Under the pieces are notes generated by a model. The model worked only from the letters and a program-made list of their open reading frames with translations, was not told the origin of the DNA and did no database searches. From positions 1-50,841 of the forward strand of contig JAEXTK010000253.1 of assembly GCA_023406985.1 (NCBI GenBank): 50,841 nucleotides of DNA, written 5' to 3'. A program made the translations under genes and the position numbers. Positions 43,172 through 49,900 of the stretch are shown in pieces; positions within the stretch are counted from its first letter, which is position 1; every line of letters begins with the position of its first letter. The stretch is from Spirochaetota bacterium (GTDB taxonomy: Bacteria; Spirochaetota; Spirochaetia; Treponematales; Breznakiellaceae).

Positions 43172-43190
43172 ATCGTCCGCGGTAATTTTA

Positions 43191-43219
43191 TTGACGTTTG
43201 TCATGTTGTATGTTAGAGT
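43191..43219 (+). promoter_or_regulatory. Island operator element 3 (SDR3-cupin operon)
   Basis: TTGACG (43191-43196), 17-base spacer with GTC at position 10 and ATGT at position 20, then TAGAGT (43214-43219). It aligns with elements 1, 2 and 4 but has TGTTG where they have TGACA or a close match. It lies in the 89-bp gap before SDR3. Confidence 0.72.
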
Positions 43220-43260
43220 GTGGTGGCGATCCGATCCCGGAAACCACCGAGGAGGAACCT

Positions 43261-44007
43261 ATGAGCGAGAGTATCAAGGGTAAGGTAGCAGTGATATCCG
43301 GCGTGGCGTCCGGATTCGCGAAAGCCACCGCGGAGCTGTTCGCCGAAAAAGGCTGCAACCTCGTCATGTTCGACCTGAACGCCGAAGGCCTCGCGGCCAC
43401 CACCGCGGCCTGCGAAAAGCGCGGAGCCAAAGTCGTCTCCTTCGTCGGCGACGCCACCGTGCAGGCTACCTTCGAGAAGGCGCTTTCCGAGACCATGTCG
43501 GCTTTCGGCAAGGTCGATTTCCTCATCAACTACGCCGGCGGCGCGGTGAAGGTTTCTCCCATCGAGGAAATCGACAACGCGACGGCCCAGAAGATCATCG
43601 ACCTCAACCTGATGAGCGTGATCATGAGTTGCCGCGCCTTCGCCCCCCAGTTCAAGAAGCAGAAGTCCGGTAAGATCATCAACGTTTCCTCGGTCTGCGA
43701 CCGCCGCTCGTGGCCCGGTTGGACCGTCTATTCTGCCGCCAAGGCGGGCGTCAACGCCTTCACCAAGTGCCTCTATACCGAGCTCCGGCCCCACGGCGTC
43801 GGCGTGACCTTGCTGGTTCCCGGCGGCTCCAATACGGGGTTCCAAGGCGCGGCCTCGGGCGTACCCAAGTTCGAGTGGGACGAGTCCTTGGCGGTGCGGC
43901 CGGAACACTTCGCGGACATGGTCTACCAGACCTGCGCCCTCACGAAGGGCGGCTGCGTCTCCGAGATGGTCGTCATCGGCCTGGCGCAAGACATCTCGGG
44001 GTTCTGA
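43261..44007 (+). CDS. Short-chain dehydrogenase/reductase 3
   Basis: A 248-residue SDR. The cofactor motif is altered: SGVASGFAKATAEL in place of TGxxxGxG. Asp in MFDLN suggests NAD. NYAGG replaces NNAG; Tyr157-x3-Lys161 (YSAAK) is intact. GAGGAGG precedes ATG 43261. It is paired with the AllA-like cupin two bases downstream, so the two probably act on one metabolite. The C-terminal part (NTGFQGAASGVPKFEWDESLAVRPEHFADMVYQ) is family-like. Substrate unknown. Confidence 0.86.
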   Translation: MSESIKGKVAVISGVASGFAKATAELFAEKGCNLVMFDLNAEGLAATTAACEKRGAKVVSFVGDATVQATFEKALSETMSAFGKVDFLINYAGGAVKVSPIEEIDNATAQKIIDLNLMSVIMSCRAFAPQFKKQKSGKIINVSSVCDRRSWPGWTVYSAAKAGVNAFTKCLYTELRPHGVGVTLLVPGGSNTGFQGAASGVPKFEWDESLAVRPEHFADMVYQTCALTKGGCVSEMVVIGLAQDISGF

Positions 44008-44009
44008 CC

Positions 44010-44537
44010 ATGAGGGAAATCGCCTGTAAGGCGCTGAGCGCCGACTCGTTCGGCCGCTTCGGCGGCTTCGCCGATATGGTCAAGCCGGAGGCGAATACTC
44101 CCCCGTCGATCAAGCTCTGCGATCCGCCCATAGAATTCTTCCGCGACATGCTGCAGTCGGGATTGGGGCTGGACAGCGTCGTGAGCTTCGGCGTCTGCAG
44201 GGTCGGTCCGCGGCCGGCCGTGATCGACGTTTCGGAGTACCACGACGGCGCCTGCGAAGCCTTGATGCCGATCGACGGCGACGTCGTGGTCGCCGTCGCC
44301 CCGGCGGTGGCGGGCGGCGAGTTCCCGGGGTACGCGGCCGAGGCCTACCTCGTGCCGAAGGGGACCATGATCGTCATCCGGCCGGGCGTTTGGCATCACG
44401 GCCCCTTCACCGTCGGAACGGGGACGGTGAGTTGCCTCGTCGCCTTGCCCGAACGCCTCTACGCCCGCGATTGCGTGGAGGTGAAGCTGCGCGCCAGCGA
44501 GAAGATCAAGATCGTCGGCGGCGGATTACCGGAGTAG
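44010..44537 (+). CDS. AllA-like cupin (ureidoglycolate lyase family)
   Basis: A 175-residue protein related to ureidoglycolate lyase AllA and other cupins. SFGRFGGFADM near the N-terminus, EYHDGACEALMPIDGDVVVAVAP and VPKGTMIVIRPGVWHHGPF match AllA blocks (HxxxxQAFIPM and NYHRNVWHHP). Members are cupins; AllA itself cleaves ureidoglycolate. No other allantoin-pathway gene is present, so a related lyase, isomerase or epimerase acting on a hydroxy or keto sugar acid is more likely here. Co-transcribed with SDR3 under element 3. Biochemical role uncertain. Confidence 0.72.
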   Translation: MREIACKALSADSFGRFGGFADMVKPEANTPPSIKLCDPPIEFFRDMLQSGLGLDSVVSFGVCRVGPRPAVIDVSEYHDGACEALMPIDGDVVVAVAPAVAGGEFPGYAAEAYLVPKGTMIVIRPGVWHHGPFTVGTGTVSCLVALPERLYARDCVEVKLRASEKIKIVGGGLPE

Positions 44538-44582
44538 CGCCTCTCGATCGGGGATCCGCCGTTCTGCTTGATATGGAATACT

Positions 44583-44611
44583 TTGACAAAAGTCTTGACA
44601 AATGTTATATC
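44583..44611 (+). promoter_or_regulatory. Island operator element 4 (BMC operon)
   Basis: TTGACA (44583-44588), 17-base spacer, TATATC (44606-44611). The spacer reads GTC-T-TGACAAATGT, identical to element 2 at most positions, and a second TTGACA lies at 44595. It is the only promoter-like sequence before the BMC operon; AGGAAGCGAGG precedes the first shell gene. Confidence 0.8.
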
Positions 44612-44659
44612 TGGGTTTATCCCTAACCCTAGAAAGAGAAAAGGAAGCGAGGGTCACGC

Positions 44660-44953
44660 ATGGCAGACAGAGAGCACGACGCGCTCGGCATGATCGAGAC
44701 GCGGGGTTTCGCGGCGATGGTGGAAGCCTCCGACGCGATGGTCAAGGCGGCGAAAGTGGAGCTGATCGGCTGCGAGCGGATCGGCGGAGGGTTCGTGACC
44801 GCGATCGTGCGCGGCGACGTGGCGGCATGCCGCGCGGCGGTGGAGGCGGGAAGCCGAGCCGCGGAGAAGGTCGGCGAGATCGTCAGCACGCACGTCATCC
44901 CGCGCCCTCACGCGAGCGTGGACGCGGCGCTCCCGCTCGGACGGAAGGAGTAG
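44660..44953 (+). CDS. BMC-H shell protein 1
   Basis: A 97-residue hexameric microcompartment shell protein with one BMC domain. ALGMIETRGFAAMVEASDAMVKAAKV is the canonical start; GGGFVTAIVRGDVAACRAAVEAG contains the pore-lining GGGF and the facet helix; it ends IPRPHASVDAALPLG, the standard C-terminal tail. The segment before the pore is ELIGCERI, with a Cys. It is nearly identical to BMC-H 2 (45619) outside a short central stretch. First gene of the BMC operon, three bases before BMC-T. Confidence 0.96.
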   Translation: MADREHDALGMIETRGFAAMVEASDAMVKAAKVELIGCERIGGGFVTAIVRGDVAACRAAVEAGSRAAEKVGEIVSTHVIPRPHASVDAALPLGRKE

Positions 44954-44956
44954 GCT

Positions 44957-45601
44957 ATGGCTTCCGTAGACCTGCGATCGTACGTATTCATCGACTCTCT
45001 GCAACTGCAGAACGCCAGCTTCATCGCGACCATCAGCAAGGGGTATTACCCCATAGCGGGCCAGGCCTGCTGCGTGGTGGAGATCGCGCCCGGCATCGAG
45101 ATCAACCGCCTCACCGACGTCGCGCTCAAGGCGACGAACGTGACGCCGGGCCTCCAGATCGTGGAGCGCGCGTACGGCCTCCTGGAAGTCCACAGCGACA
45201 GCCAGGGCGACGCGCGAATGGCCGGCGAGGCCGTCCTCCGCGAGCTCAAGAAGACGGAGAACGATCGGCTCAAACCCCGGGTGCTTACGAGCCAGCTCAT
45301 CAAGAACATGAGCGACCACCACGCGCAGCTCATCAACAAGGTGCGTCACGGCAACATGGTGCTCCGGGGCGACACGCTCTACGTGCTGGAGGTCGAGCCT
45401 GCCGGTTACGCCTACTACGCGGCGAACGAGGCGGAGAAGACGGCCAAGATCAACGTGATAGAGGTGGTCGGTTTCGGCGCCTTCGGCCGGGTGTATATCG
45501 CCGGCGAGGAAGCCGAAGTCATCGAAGCGCGCAAGGTGGTCGAGGCGCGCTTGGAGAGCCTGGGCGGGAGAGCGCTGCCCGCCAGCGCTCAAAGAATCTA
45601 A
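44957..45601 (+). CDS. BMC-T shell protein, double-stacked trimer type
   Basis: A 214-residue protein with two tandem permuted BMC domains (about residues 7-100 and 108-205). VFIDSLQLQNASFIATISKG, GIEINRLTDVALKATNVTPG, VERAYGLLEVHSDSQG and TLYVLEVEPAGYAYYAANEAEK closely resemble the Haliangium ochraceum BMC-T proteins that stack as double trimers. Glu70-Arg71 in VERAYG fit the gating Glu-Arg pair known from CsoS1D. Such proteins form a gated, large pore for bulky metabolites or cofactors. Two adjacent Cys (38-39) lie near the first domain core. It is the only BMC-T in the operon. Confidence 0.94.
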   Translation: MASVDLRSYVFIDSLQLQNASFIATISKGYYPIAGQACCVVEIAPGIEINRLTDVALKATNVTPGLQIVERAYGLLEVHSDSQGDARMAGEAVLRELKKTENDRLKPRVLTSQLIKNMSDHHAQLINKVRHGNMVLRGDTLYVLEVEPAGYAYYAANEAEKTAKINVIEVVGFGAFGRVYIAGEEAEVIEARKVVEARLESLGGRALPASAQRI

Positions 45602-45618
45602 AGGAAAGGAAGGACGCG

Positions 45619-45927
45619 ATGGCGGAAAACCAGTTTGATGCCCTCGGCATGATCGAGACCCGGGGCTTCGCGGCGATGGTGGAAGCTTCGGACGCGATGG
45701 TGAAAGCGGCGAAGGTGGACCTCGTGGGATACGAGAAGATCGGCGGCGGCTTCGTCACCGCGATCGTGCGCGGCGACGTGGCGGCATGCCGCGCCGCGGT
45801 GGAGGCGGGAAGCCGGGCCGCGGAGAAGGTCGGCGAGATCGTCAGTACCCACGTCATCCCGCGGCCGCACGAGTCGGTGGACGCGGCGTTACCCCTGGGG
45901 CGAAAGCCCGCGGCTGTGGCCAAGTAG
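45619..45927 (+). CDS. BMC-H shell protein 2
   Basis: A 102-residue hexameric shell protein. It matches BMC-H 1 almost throughout (GMIETRGFAAMVEASDAMVKAAKV, GGGFVTAIVRGDVAACRAAVEAG). The main differences are the stretch before the pore (DLVGYEKI instead of ELIGCERI) and a longer C-terminal tail, GRKPAAVAK. The nucleotide sequence is also close, pointing to a recent duplication or gene conversion around the BMC-T gene. AAGGAAGGA precedes ATG 45619. Confidence 0.95.
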   Translation: MAENQFDALGMIETRGFAAMVEASDAMVKAAKVDLVGYEKIGGGFVTAIVRGDVAACRAAVEAGSRAAEKVGEIVSTHVIPRPHESVDAALPLGRKPAAVAK

Positions 45928-45948
45928 CCAGAGGCCGGGGAGAAGGCG

Positions 45949-46251
45949 ATGCAGCTCGCTCGGGTGAAGGGAACGGTAGTCTCGACCCACAAGGCGCCGT
46001 CGATGGAGGGGCTCAGGCTCCTGCTCCTGGAGAAGGTCGACGGCGCGACGATGAAGAGCAAGGGCGACTTCGTCGTGGGCATCGACAGCGTGGGCGCCAA
46101 CGCCGGTGAGATCGTCTTCTACGTCACCGGGTCCAGCGCCCGCCTGACCGATACGACGAAGGGCAAGCCGTCGGACGCGACGATCATCGCGATCGTCGAC
46201 GCCATCGAGAAGGACGGAGCGCTCGTCTACGACAAGGCGGCGGAGGCGTGA
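45949..46251 (+). CDS. BMC-P pentamer 1 (EutN/CcmL)
   Basis: A 100-residue vertex protein of the EutN/CcmL family. LARVKGTVVSTHK, GDFVVGIDSVGANAGEIVFYVTGSSAR and IIAIVDAIE are the classic blocks; GSSAR is complete. Pentamers close the vertices of the polyhedral shell. It is the most canonical of four pentamer genes here. Overlaps pentamer 2 (GTGA). Confidence 0.95.
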   Translation: MQLARVKGTVVSTHKAPSMEGLRLLLLEKVDGATMKSKGDFVVGIDSVGANAGEIVFYVTGSSARLTDTTKGKPSDATIIAIVDAIEKDGALVYDKAAEA

Positions 46252-46550
46252 ATCTCGCGAGGGTACGCGGCACCGTGGTGGCCACCCAGCGCTCGGACAA
46301 GATCGAAGGCGCGAAGTGGCTCCTCGTGGAGGACTGCGACAGCCGGGGACAGGGCCGCGGCGAGTACCTCGTGGCCCTCGACCTGATAGACGCGAACCGG
46401 GGGCAGCTCGTGCTCCTGGCCCAGGGGTCGGGCTGCCGGTGGACTTTTCGCACGGAGGACAAGCCCATGGATGCGCTCGTCGTGGCGATCGTGGATCAGA
46501 TCGATCGCGGCGGCGAGTACTGCTGGCGCGAAGCGGAGCGAGGGGAGTAG
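46248..46550 (+). CDS. BMC-P pentamer 2 (EutN/CcmL)
   Basis: A 100-residue EutN/CcmL protein. LARVRGTVVATQRSDKIEG, GEYLVALDLIDANRGQLVLLAQGSG and VVAIVDQID are present; the usual GSSAR reads GSGCR. It starts at GTG 46248 inside the previous stop codon, with GGAGG immediately upstream. Two Cys (CDS, SGC) and a Trp-rich rim (KWLL, CRWTF, CWRE) distinguish it from pentamer 1. Confidence 0.93.
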   Translation: MNLARVRGTVVATQRSDKIEGAKWLLVEDCDSRGQGRGEYLVALDLIDANRGQLVLLAQGSGCRWTFRTEDKPMDALVVAIVDQIDRGGEYCWREAERGE

Positions 46551-46555
46551 GGGCT

Positions 46556-47995
46556 ATGGGCGACACGGCGGAGATCCGAAGCATCGTGGCGCAAATACTC
46601 GGCTCGGCGGAGATGCAGGCCCTCCTGAAAGGCATGGCGGAGGGACAAACCGCCGCGGGCGCTCCGGAGTTTGCGGGCGTGTTCCGGACGGTCGACGAGG
46701 CGGTAACGGCCGCCGCGGCGGCCCAGAGGGAACTCCAGCGCCTGAGCTTGGACGGCAGGCGGAAGATCGTGGAGGCCATCCGGACGGCGGTGCTGCGCGA
46801 GAACGCGTCGCTTTCGGCGGAGGCCGTCGCGGAGACCGGCCTGGGCAATGCCCGGGACAAGTGTGCGAAGAACCTCTTGGCGGCGACGAAGACGCCGGGA
46901 GTGGAAGATATAGAACAGGCCGCGTATACGGACGAGCACGGGTTGACGCTCGTGGAGCGGGCGCCGTGGGGAGTCATCGGGGCGATAACGCCGGTGACGA
47001 ATCCCGTCGCGACGATCACGTGCAACGCGATCGGTATGATCGCGGCCGGTAACGCGGTCGTCTTCAACGTGCATCCCGGAGCGAAGGGTATCTCCAATCG
47101 ACTCATCGGGATGCTCAACCGAGCGATCATCGAGGCCGGCGGACCGAAGAATCTCCTGTGCGGCATCGCCGTCCCGACCATTGAGAGCGCCGGGGATTTG
47201 ATGAAGCACCCGGGCATCGGACTCCTCGTGGTCACCGGCGGGCCGGGCGTGGTCAAGGCCGCCATGGCGAGCGGCAAGAAGGCGATCTGCGCGGGGCCGG
47301 GCAATCCGCCCTGCGTGGTGGACGAGACCGCCGATATCGCGAAGGCGGGCAGGGCCATCGTCGCGGGAGCGAGCTTTGACAACAACGTGGTCTGCGTCTG
47401 CGAGAAGGAAGTCCTCGCGGTGGAGGCGATAGCCGATCGCCTCAAGGCCGAGCTGCGGCTCAACGGGGCCTACGAACTCACTGGGGCCCAGATAGAGGCG
47501 GTCACGGCCGTGGCGCTTTCCAAGGACGCGCCGAGCGGCGCTTCGACGCCGCCGAACAAGGAAATGGTCGGCAAGGACGCGGCGGTCATCGCCCGGGCGG
47601 CGGGGATCGAGGTCCCGCAGGGGACGCGGCTCCTCCTCATGGAAGTTGGCGCCGACCATCCGATGGTGTGGTCCGAGCAGCTCATGCCGGTCCTGCCGCT
47701 GGTGCGGATGAAGAACGTGGACGAGGCGATCGATTTCGCCGTGAAGGTGGAACACGGCTTCCGCCACTCGGCCATGATGCACTCGCACGATGTCGTGAAC
47801 CTGACCAAGATGGCGCAGGCCATGAACTGTTCGATTTTCGTGAAGAACGGGCCGTGCTACGCCGGACTGGGAAACGGCGGCGCTGGTTTCACTTCGTTCA
47901 CCATAGCCAGTCCGACGGGCGAGGGCATAACGCGGGCGAGGACCTTCACCCGCGAGCGCCGCTGCGCCCTCGTGGACTCCTTCAGGATCGTATGA
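46556..47995 (+). CDS. CoA-acylating aldehyde dehydrogenase, PduP/EutE type
   Basis: A 479-residue enzyme expected to oxidise an aldehyde to acyl-CoA with NAD, the signature core reaction of many BMCs. The catalytic Cys is Cys280 (FDNNVVCVCEKE); PWGVIGAITPVTNPVATI, VVTGGPGVVKAAMASGKKAI and the C-terminal ARTFTRERRCALVDSFRIV match PduP/EutE. The first 20 residues (AEIRSIVAQILGSAEMQALL) form an amphipathic helix joined by an Ala/Gly/Pro-rich linker, as in PduP encapsulation peptides. It sits between pentamers 2 and 3; its stop overlaps the next start. With DeoC in the operon, acetaldehyde is the likely substrate. Confidence 0.94.
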   Translation: MGDTAEIRSIVAQILGSAEMQALLKGMAEGQTAAGAPEFAGVFRTVDEAVTAAAAAQRELQRLSLDGRRKIVEAIRTAVLRENASLSAEAVAETGLGNARDKCAKNLLAATKTPGVEDIEQAAYTDEHGLTLVERAPWGVIGAITPVTNPVATITCNAIGMIAAGNAVVFNVHPGAKGISNRLIGMLNRAIIEAGGPKNLLCGIAVPTIESAGDLMKHPGIGLLVVTGGPGVVKAAMASGKKAICAGPGNPPCVVDETADIAKAGRAIVAGASFDNNVVCVCEKEVLAVEAIADRLKAELRLNGAYELTGAQIEAVTAVALSKDAPSGASTPPNKEMVGKDAAVIARAAGIEVPQGTRLLLMEVGADHPMVWSEQLMPVLPLVRMKNVDEAIDFAVKVEHGFRHSAMMHSHDVVNLTKMAQAMNCSIFVKNGPCYAGLGNGGAGFTSFTIASPTGEGITRARTFTRERRCALVDSFRIV

Positions 47996-48288
47996 AGTTA
48001 GGTAGAGTCATCGGCCGCGTGGTCTGCGCCCAGAGCCTCGAGTGTTTTCAGGGGCTCAAGCTCCTCTTGGTGCAACCCGTGGATGAGAACGGGAAGGAAG
48101 AGGGGCCCGAGATTGCGGCCTTCGATACGGCGCGAGCGGGAGAGGGGGACCTCGTGATGTTCGAGCTCGGCAAGGACGCGGCCCAAGCGAATCCGAACGG
48201 GTGGTTCAACCCGCTCGACGCGGCGATCCTCGGAGTCGTGGACTCCGTGGACTCGGGTGGCGCGAGACCGCAAGGGGGCGCGAAGTGA
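47992..48288 (+). CDS. BMC-P pentamer 3, divergent (EutN/CcmL)
   Basis: A 98-residue EutN/CcmL-type protein. LGRVIGRVVCAQSLECFQGLKLLLVQPV and the C-terminal PLDAAILGVVDSVD are family-like, but the GSSAR segment is replaced by GKDAAQANPNGWFN, with an inserted Asn/Trp-rich loop. It overlaps the aldehyde dehydrogenase stop (ATGA). It may form a specialised vertex or a mixed pentamer with the other copies. Confidence 0.9.
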   Translation: MKLGRVIGRVVCAQSLECFQGLKLLLVQPVDENGKEEGPEIAAFDTARAGEGDLVMFELGKDAAQANPNGWFNPLDAAILGVVDSVDSGGARPQGGAK

Positions 48289-48575
48289 CCTTGGCGCGCG
48301 TCGTGGCGAGCGTGGTGGCTACCGAGAAGCACCCGCACTACGTTGGTAAGAAGCTGCTGCTCGTGAAGAGCGTGGACCCGGAAGGAAACGTCAAAGGGAA
48401 GAGCGTGCTCGCGATCGACGGCGTCCAGGCCGGGATCGGGGATCTCGTGCTCATCGTTGACGAAGGCGGCTCGTCCCGCCTCGTGGTCGGCGACGAGTCG
48501 GCCGTGACCATCAGGACCGCGATCTGCGGCATCGTCGACAAGGTGGATATCGAGGACGGGAGGGCGCGGCAATGA
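48285..48575 (+). CDS. BMC-P pentamer 4 (EutN/CcmL)
   Basis: A 96-residue EutN/CcmL protein. LARVVASVVATEKHPHYVGKKLLLVKSV, VLAIDGVQAGIGDLVLIVDEGGSSR and AICGIVDKVD fit the family; GSSR replaces GSSAR. It starts at GTG 48285 within the stop of pentamer 3 and overlaps rpiB by ATGA. Charge on the rim (KHPHYVGKK) differs from pentamers 1-3. Confidence 0.92.
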   Translation: MTLARVVASVVATEKHPHYVGKKLLLVKSVDPEGNVKGKSVLAIDGVQAGIGDLVLIVDEGGSSRLVVGDESAVTIRTAICGIVDKVDIEDGRARQ

Positions 48576-49045
48576 GCGATCTCGTGCGCAGCGTCGCCTT
48601 AGGCTCCGACCACGGCGCGTACAAAGAAAAGCAAGCGCTCGCGGTCTATCTCAGGACCATCGGTTATCGGGTCGTGGACGTCGGTTGCATCGGCGGCGAA
48701 CGGACGGACTATCCGGATATCGCCGTGGCCGTCTGCAGGCGGGTCGTGAGCGGAGATTGCGAGCGGGGAATCGTGCTGGACGGCGCGGGTATCGGATCCT
48801 GCATCGCCGCGAACAAGATCAAAGGTATCCGGGCGGCGCTGTGTTACGACCTCAGGACCGTGATCAACAGCCGCGAGCATAACGACGCCAACGTGCTCAC
48901 CCTCGGCGGGCCGCTGCACGATGCGGCTCAGCTCGACGAGATGGCGCGCGTATGGCTTCAAACGAAATTCGGCGGAGCGCGCCACCTCGTCCGGATCAAC
49001 AAAATAAAGGCGATCGAGCGGGGCGTACTGTCCCCCGACGCGTAA
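48572..49045 (+). CDS. rpiB: RpiB/LacAB-family sugar-phosphate isomerase, altered active site
   Basis: A 157-residue RpiB-family protein. ALGSDHGAYKEK, GGERTDYPDIA, IAANKIKGIRAALCYD and REHNDANVLTLGG align with E. coli RpiB, including the His of REHNDAN. The catalytic Cys segment (ICGTG in E. coli) reads LDGAG, so Asp70 replaces the Cys; the Mycobacterium-type alternative Glu is not obvious either. RpiB interconverts ribose-5-P and ribulose-5-P; LacAB relatives act on galactose-6-P. Fold is intact but chemistry may differ. No clear encapsulation helix. In SPU-type operons it is paired with DeoC, as here. Confidence 0.88.
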   Translation: MSDLVRSVALGSDHGAYKEKQALAVYLRTIGYRVVDVGCIGGERTDYPDIAVAVCRRVVSGDCERGIVLDGAGIGSCIAANKIKGIRAALCYDLRTVINSREHNDANVLTLGGPLHDAAQLDEMARVWLQTKFGGARHLVRINKIKAIERGVLSPDA

Positions 49046-49068
49046 GACAACGGAGGCTCAGTTTCCTC

Positions 49069-49887
49069 ATGGACCAGAACCAGCTCATAGACAAGATCGT
49101 TTCGGAAGTCATGGCGCGTATGGGAAGCGCGGCGCCTGCCCCAGGGCCGGCGGCGTCTGCGGCCTCCCCGGCGCTCGCGTCGGGAGCGGTCAGCGCGGCC
49201 GTAGTACCGGCGCTCGCGCCCGCGGACGTCGCGAAGTACATCGACCATACGATGCTTCGCCCGGAAGCGGCCGACTCGGCCTTCGACAAGCTCTGCGACG
49301 AGGCGCTGAAGTACCGATTCTTCAGCGTGTGCGTGAATTCCTGCCGGATCGCGTACGTCTCCCGAAAGCTTCAGGGCACTGGCATCAAGGTGTGCTCGGT
49401 CGTGGGCTTCCCCCTCGGCGCCATGACCTCCCGGGCCAAGGCCTTCGAGACGCGGGAAGCGATCGACGACGGCGCTTCCGAGATCGACATGGTCATCAAC
49501 ATCGGATGGCTCAAGTCCGGCGCCCTCCGGGGCGTCGAGGAGGACATCCGCGCGGTGAGGCGCGCGACGCGCGCGAATACCGTCCTCAAGGTCATCATCG
49601 AGACGGCCCTCTTGACCCAGGACGAGAAGGTCCTGGCCTGCGAACTCTCCAAGAAGGCGGGCGCGGACTTCGTGAAGACCTGCACCGGCTTCGCCGGCGG
49701 CGGCGCTTCCGTGGAAGATCTCCAGCTCATGCGCTCCGTGGTCGGCAAGGACATGGGGGTCAAGGCGAGCGGCGGCGTCAGGACCCTGAAGTCCGCGCTC
49801 TCCTTCCTCGGCGCGGGGGCCAACCGTCTCGGGGCGGTGTCCAGCGTGGCGATCGTGACCGGTGCCGAGGGCAGCGGAAGCTACTAG
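49069..49887 (+). CDS. deoC: Deoxyribose-phosphate aldolase with encapsulation peptide
   Basis: A 272-residue class I aldolase. The core (about residues 50-272) has IDHTMLRPEA, the Schiff-base Lys203 in FVKTCTGF and Lys232 in VKASGGVRT, all as in E. coli DeoC. It would split 2-deoxyribose-5-P to acetaldehyde and glyceraldehyde-3-P. The first 18 residues (QNQLIDKIVSEVMARM) are an amphipathic helix followed by a roughly 30-residue Ala/Pro/Ser linker, a strong encapsulation-peptide pattern absent from housekeeping DeoC. GGAGG precedes ATG 49069. Its product fits the aldehyde dehydrogenase in the same operon. Confidence 0.95.
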   Translation: MDQNQLIDKIVSEVMARMGSAAPAPGPAASAASPALASGAVSAAVVPALAPADVAKYIDHTMLRPEAADSAFDKLCDEALKYRFFSVCVNSCRIAYVSRKLQGTGIKVCSVVGFPLGAMTSRAKAFETREAIDDGASEIDMVINIGWLKSGALRGVEEDIRAVRRATRANTVLKVIIETALLTQDEKVLACELSKKAGADFVKTCTGFAGGGASVEDLQLMRSVVGKDMGVKASGGVRTLKSALSFLGAGANRLGAVSSVAIVTGAEGSGSY

Positions 49888-49900
49888 GGTCGGGCGCAAG

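Noticed and set aside
44010..44537. Allantoin degradation operon marker
   Set aside because: The cupin resembles AllA, but no allantoinase, allantoate amidohydrolase or glyoxylate gene is nearby, so the pathway call is not supported.
40488..44611. Treating the TTGACA repeats as ordinary -35 boxes only
   Set aside because: The 17-bp spacers, normally free to vary, are conserved between sites and contain repeated TGACA-NN-TGT units, so an operator explanation is needed as well.
44602..45927. A single long plus-strand frame through the first BMC-H, BMC-T and second BMC-H
   Set aside because: Only its last 102 codons make a BMC-H protein; the rest is out of frame with BMC-H 1 and BMC-T, which have intact domains of their own.
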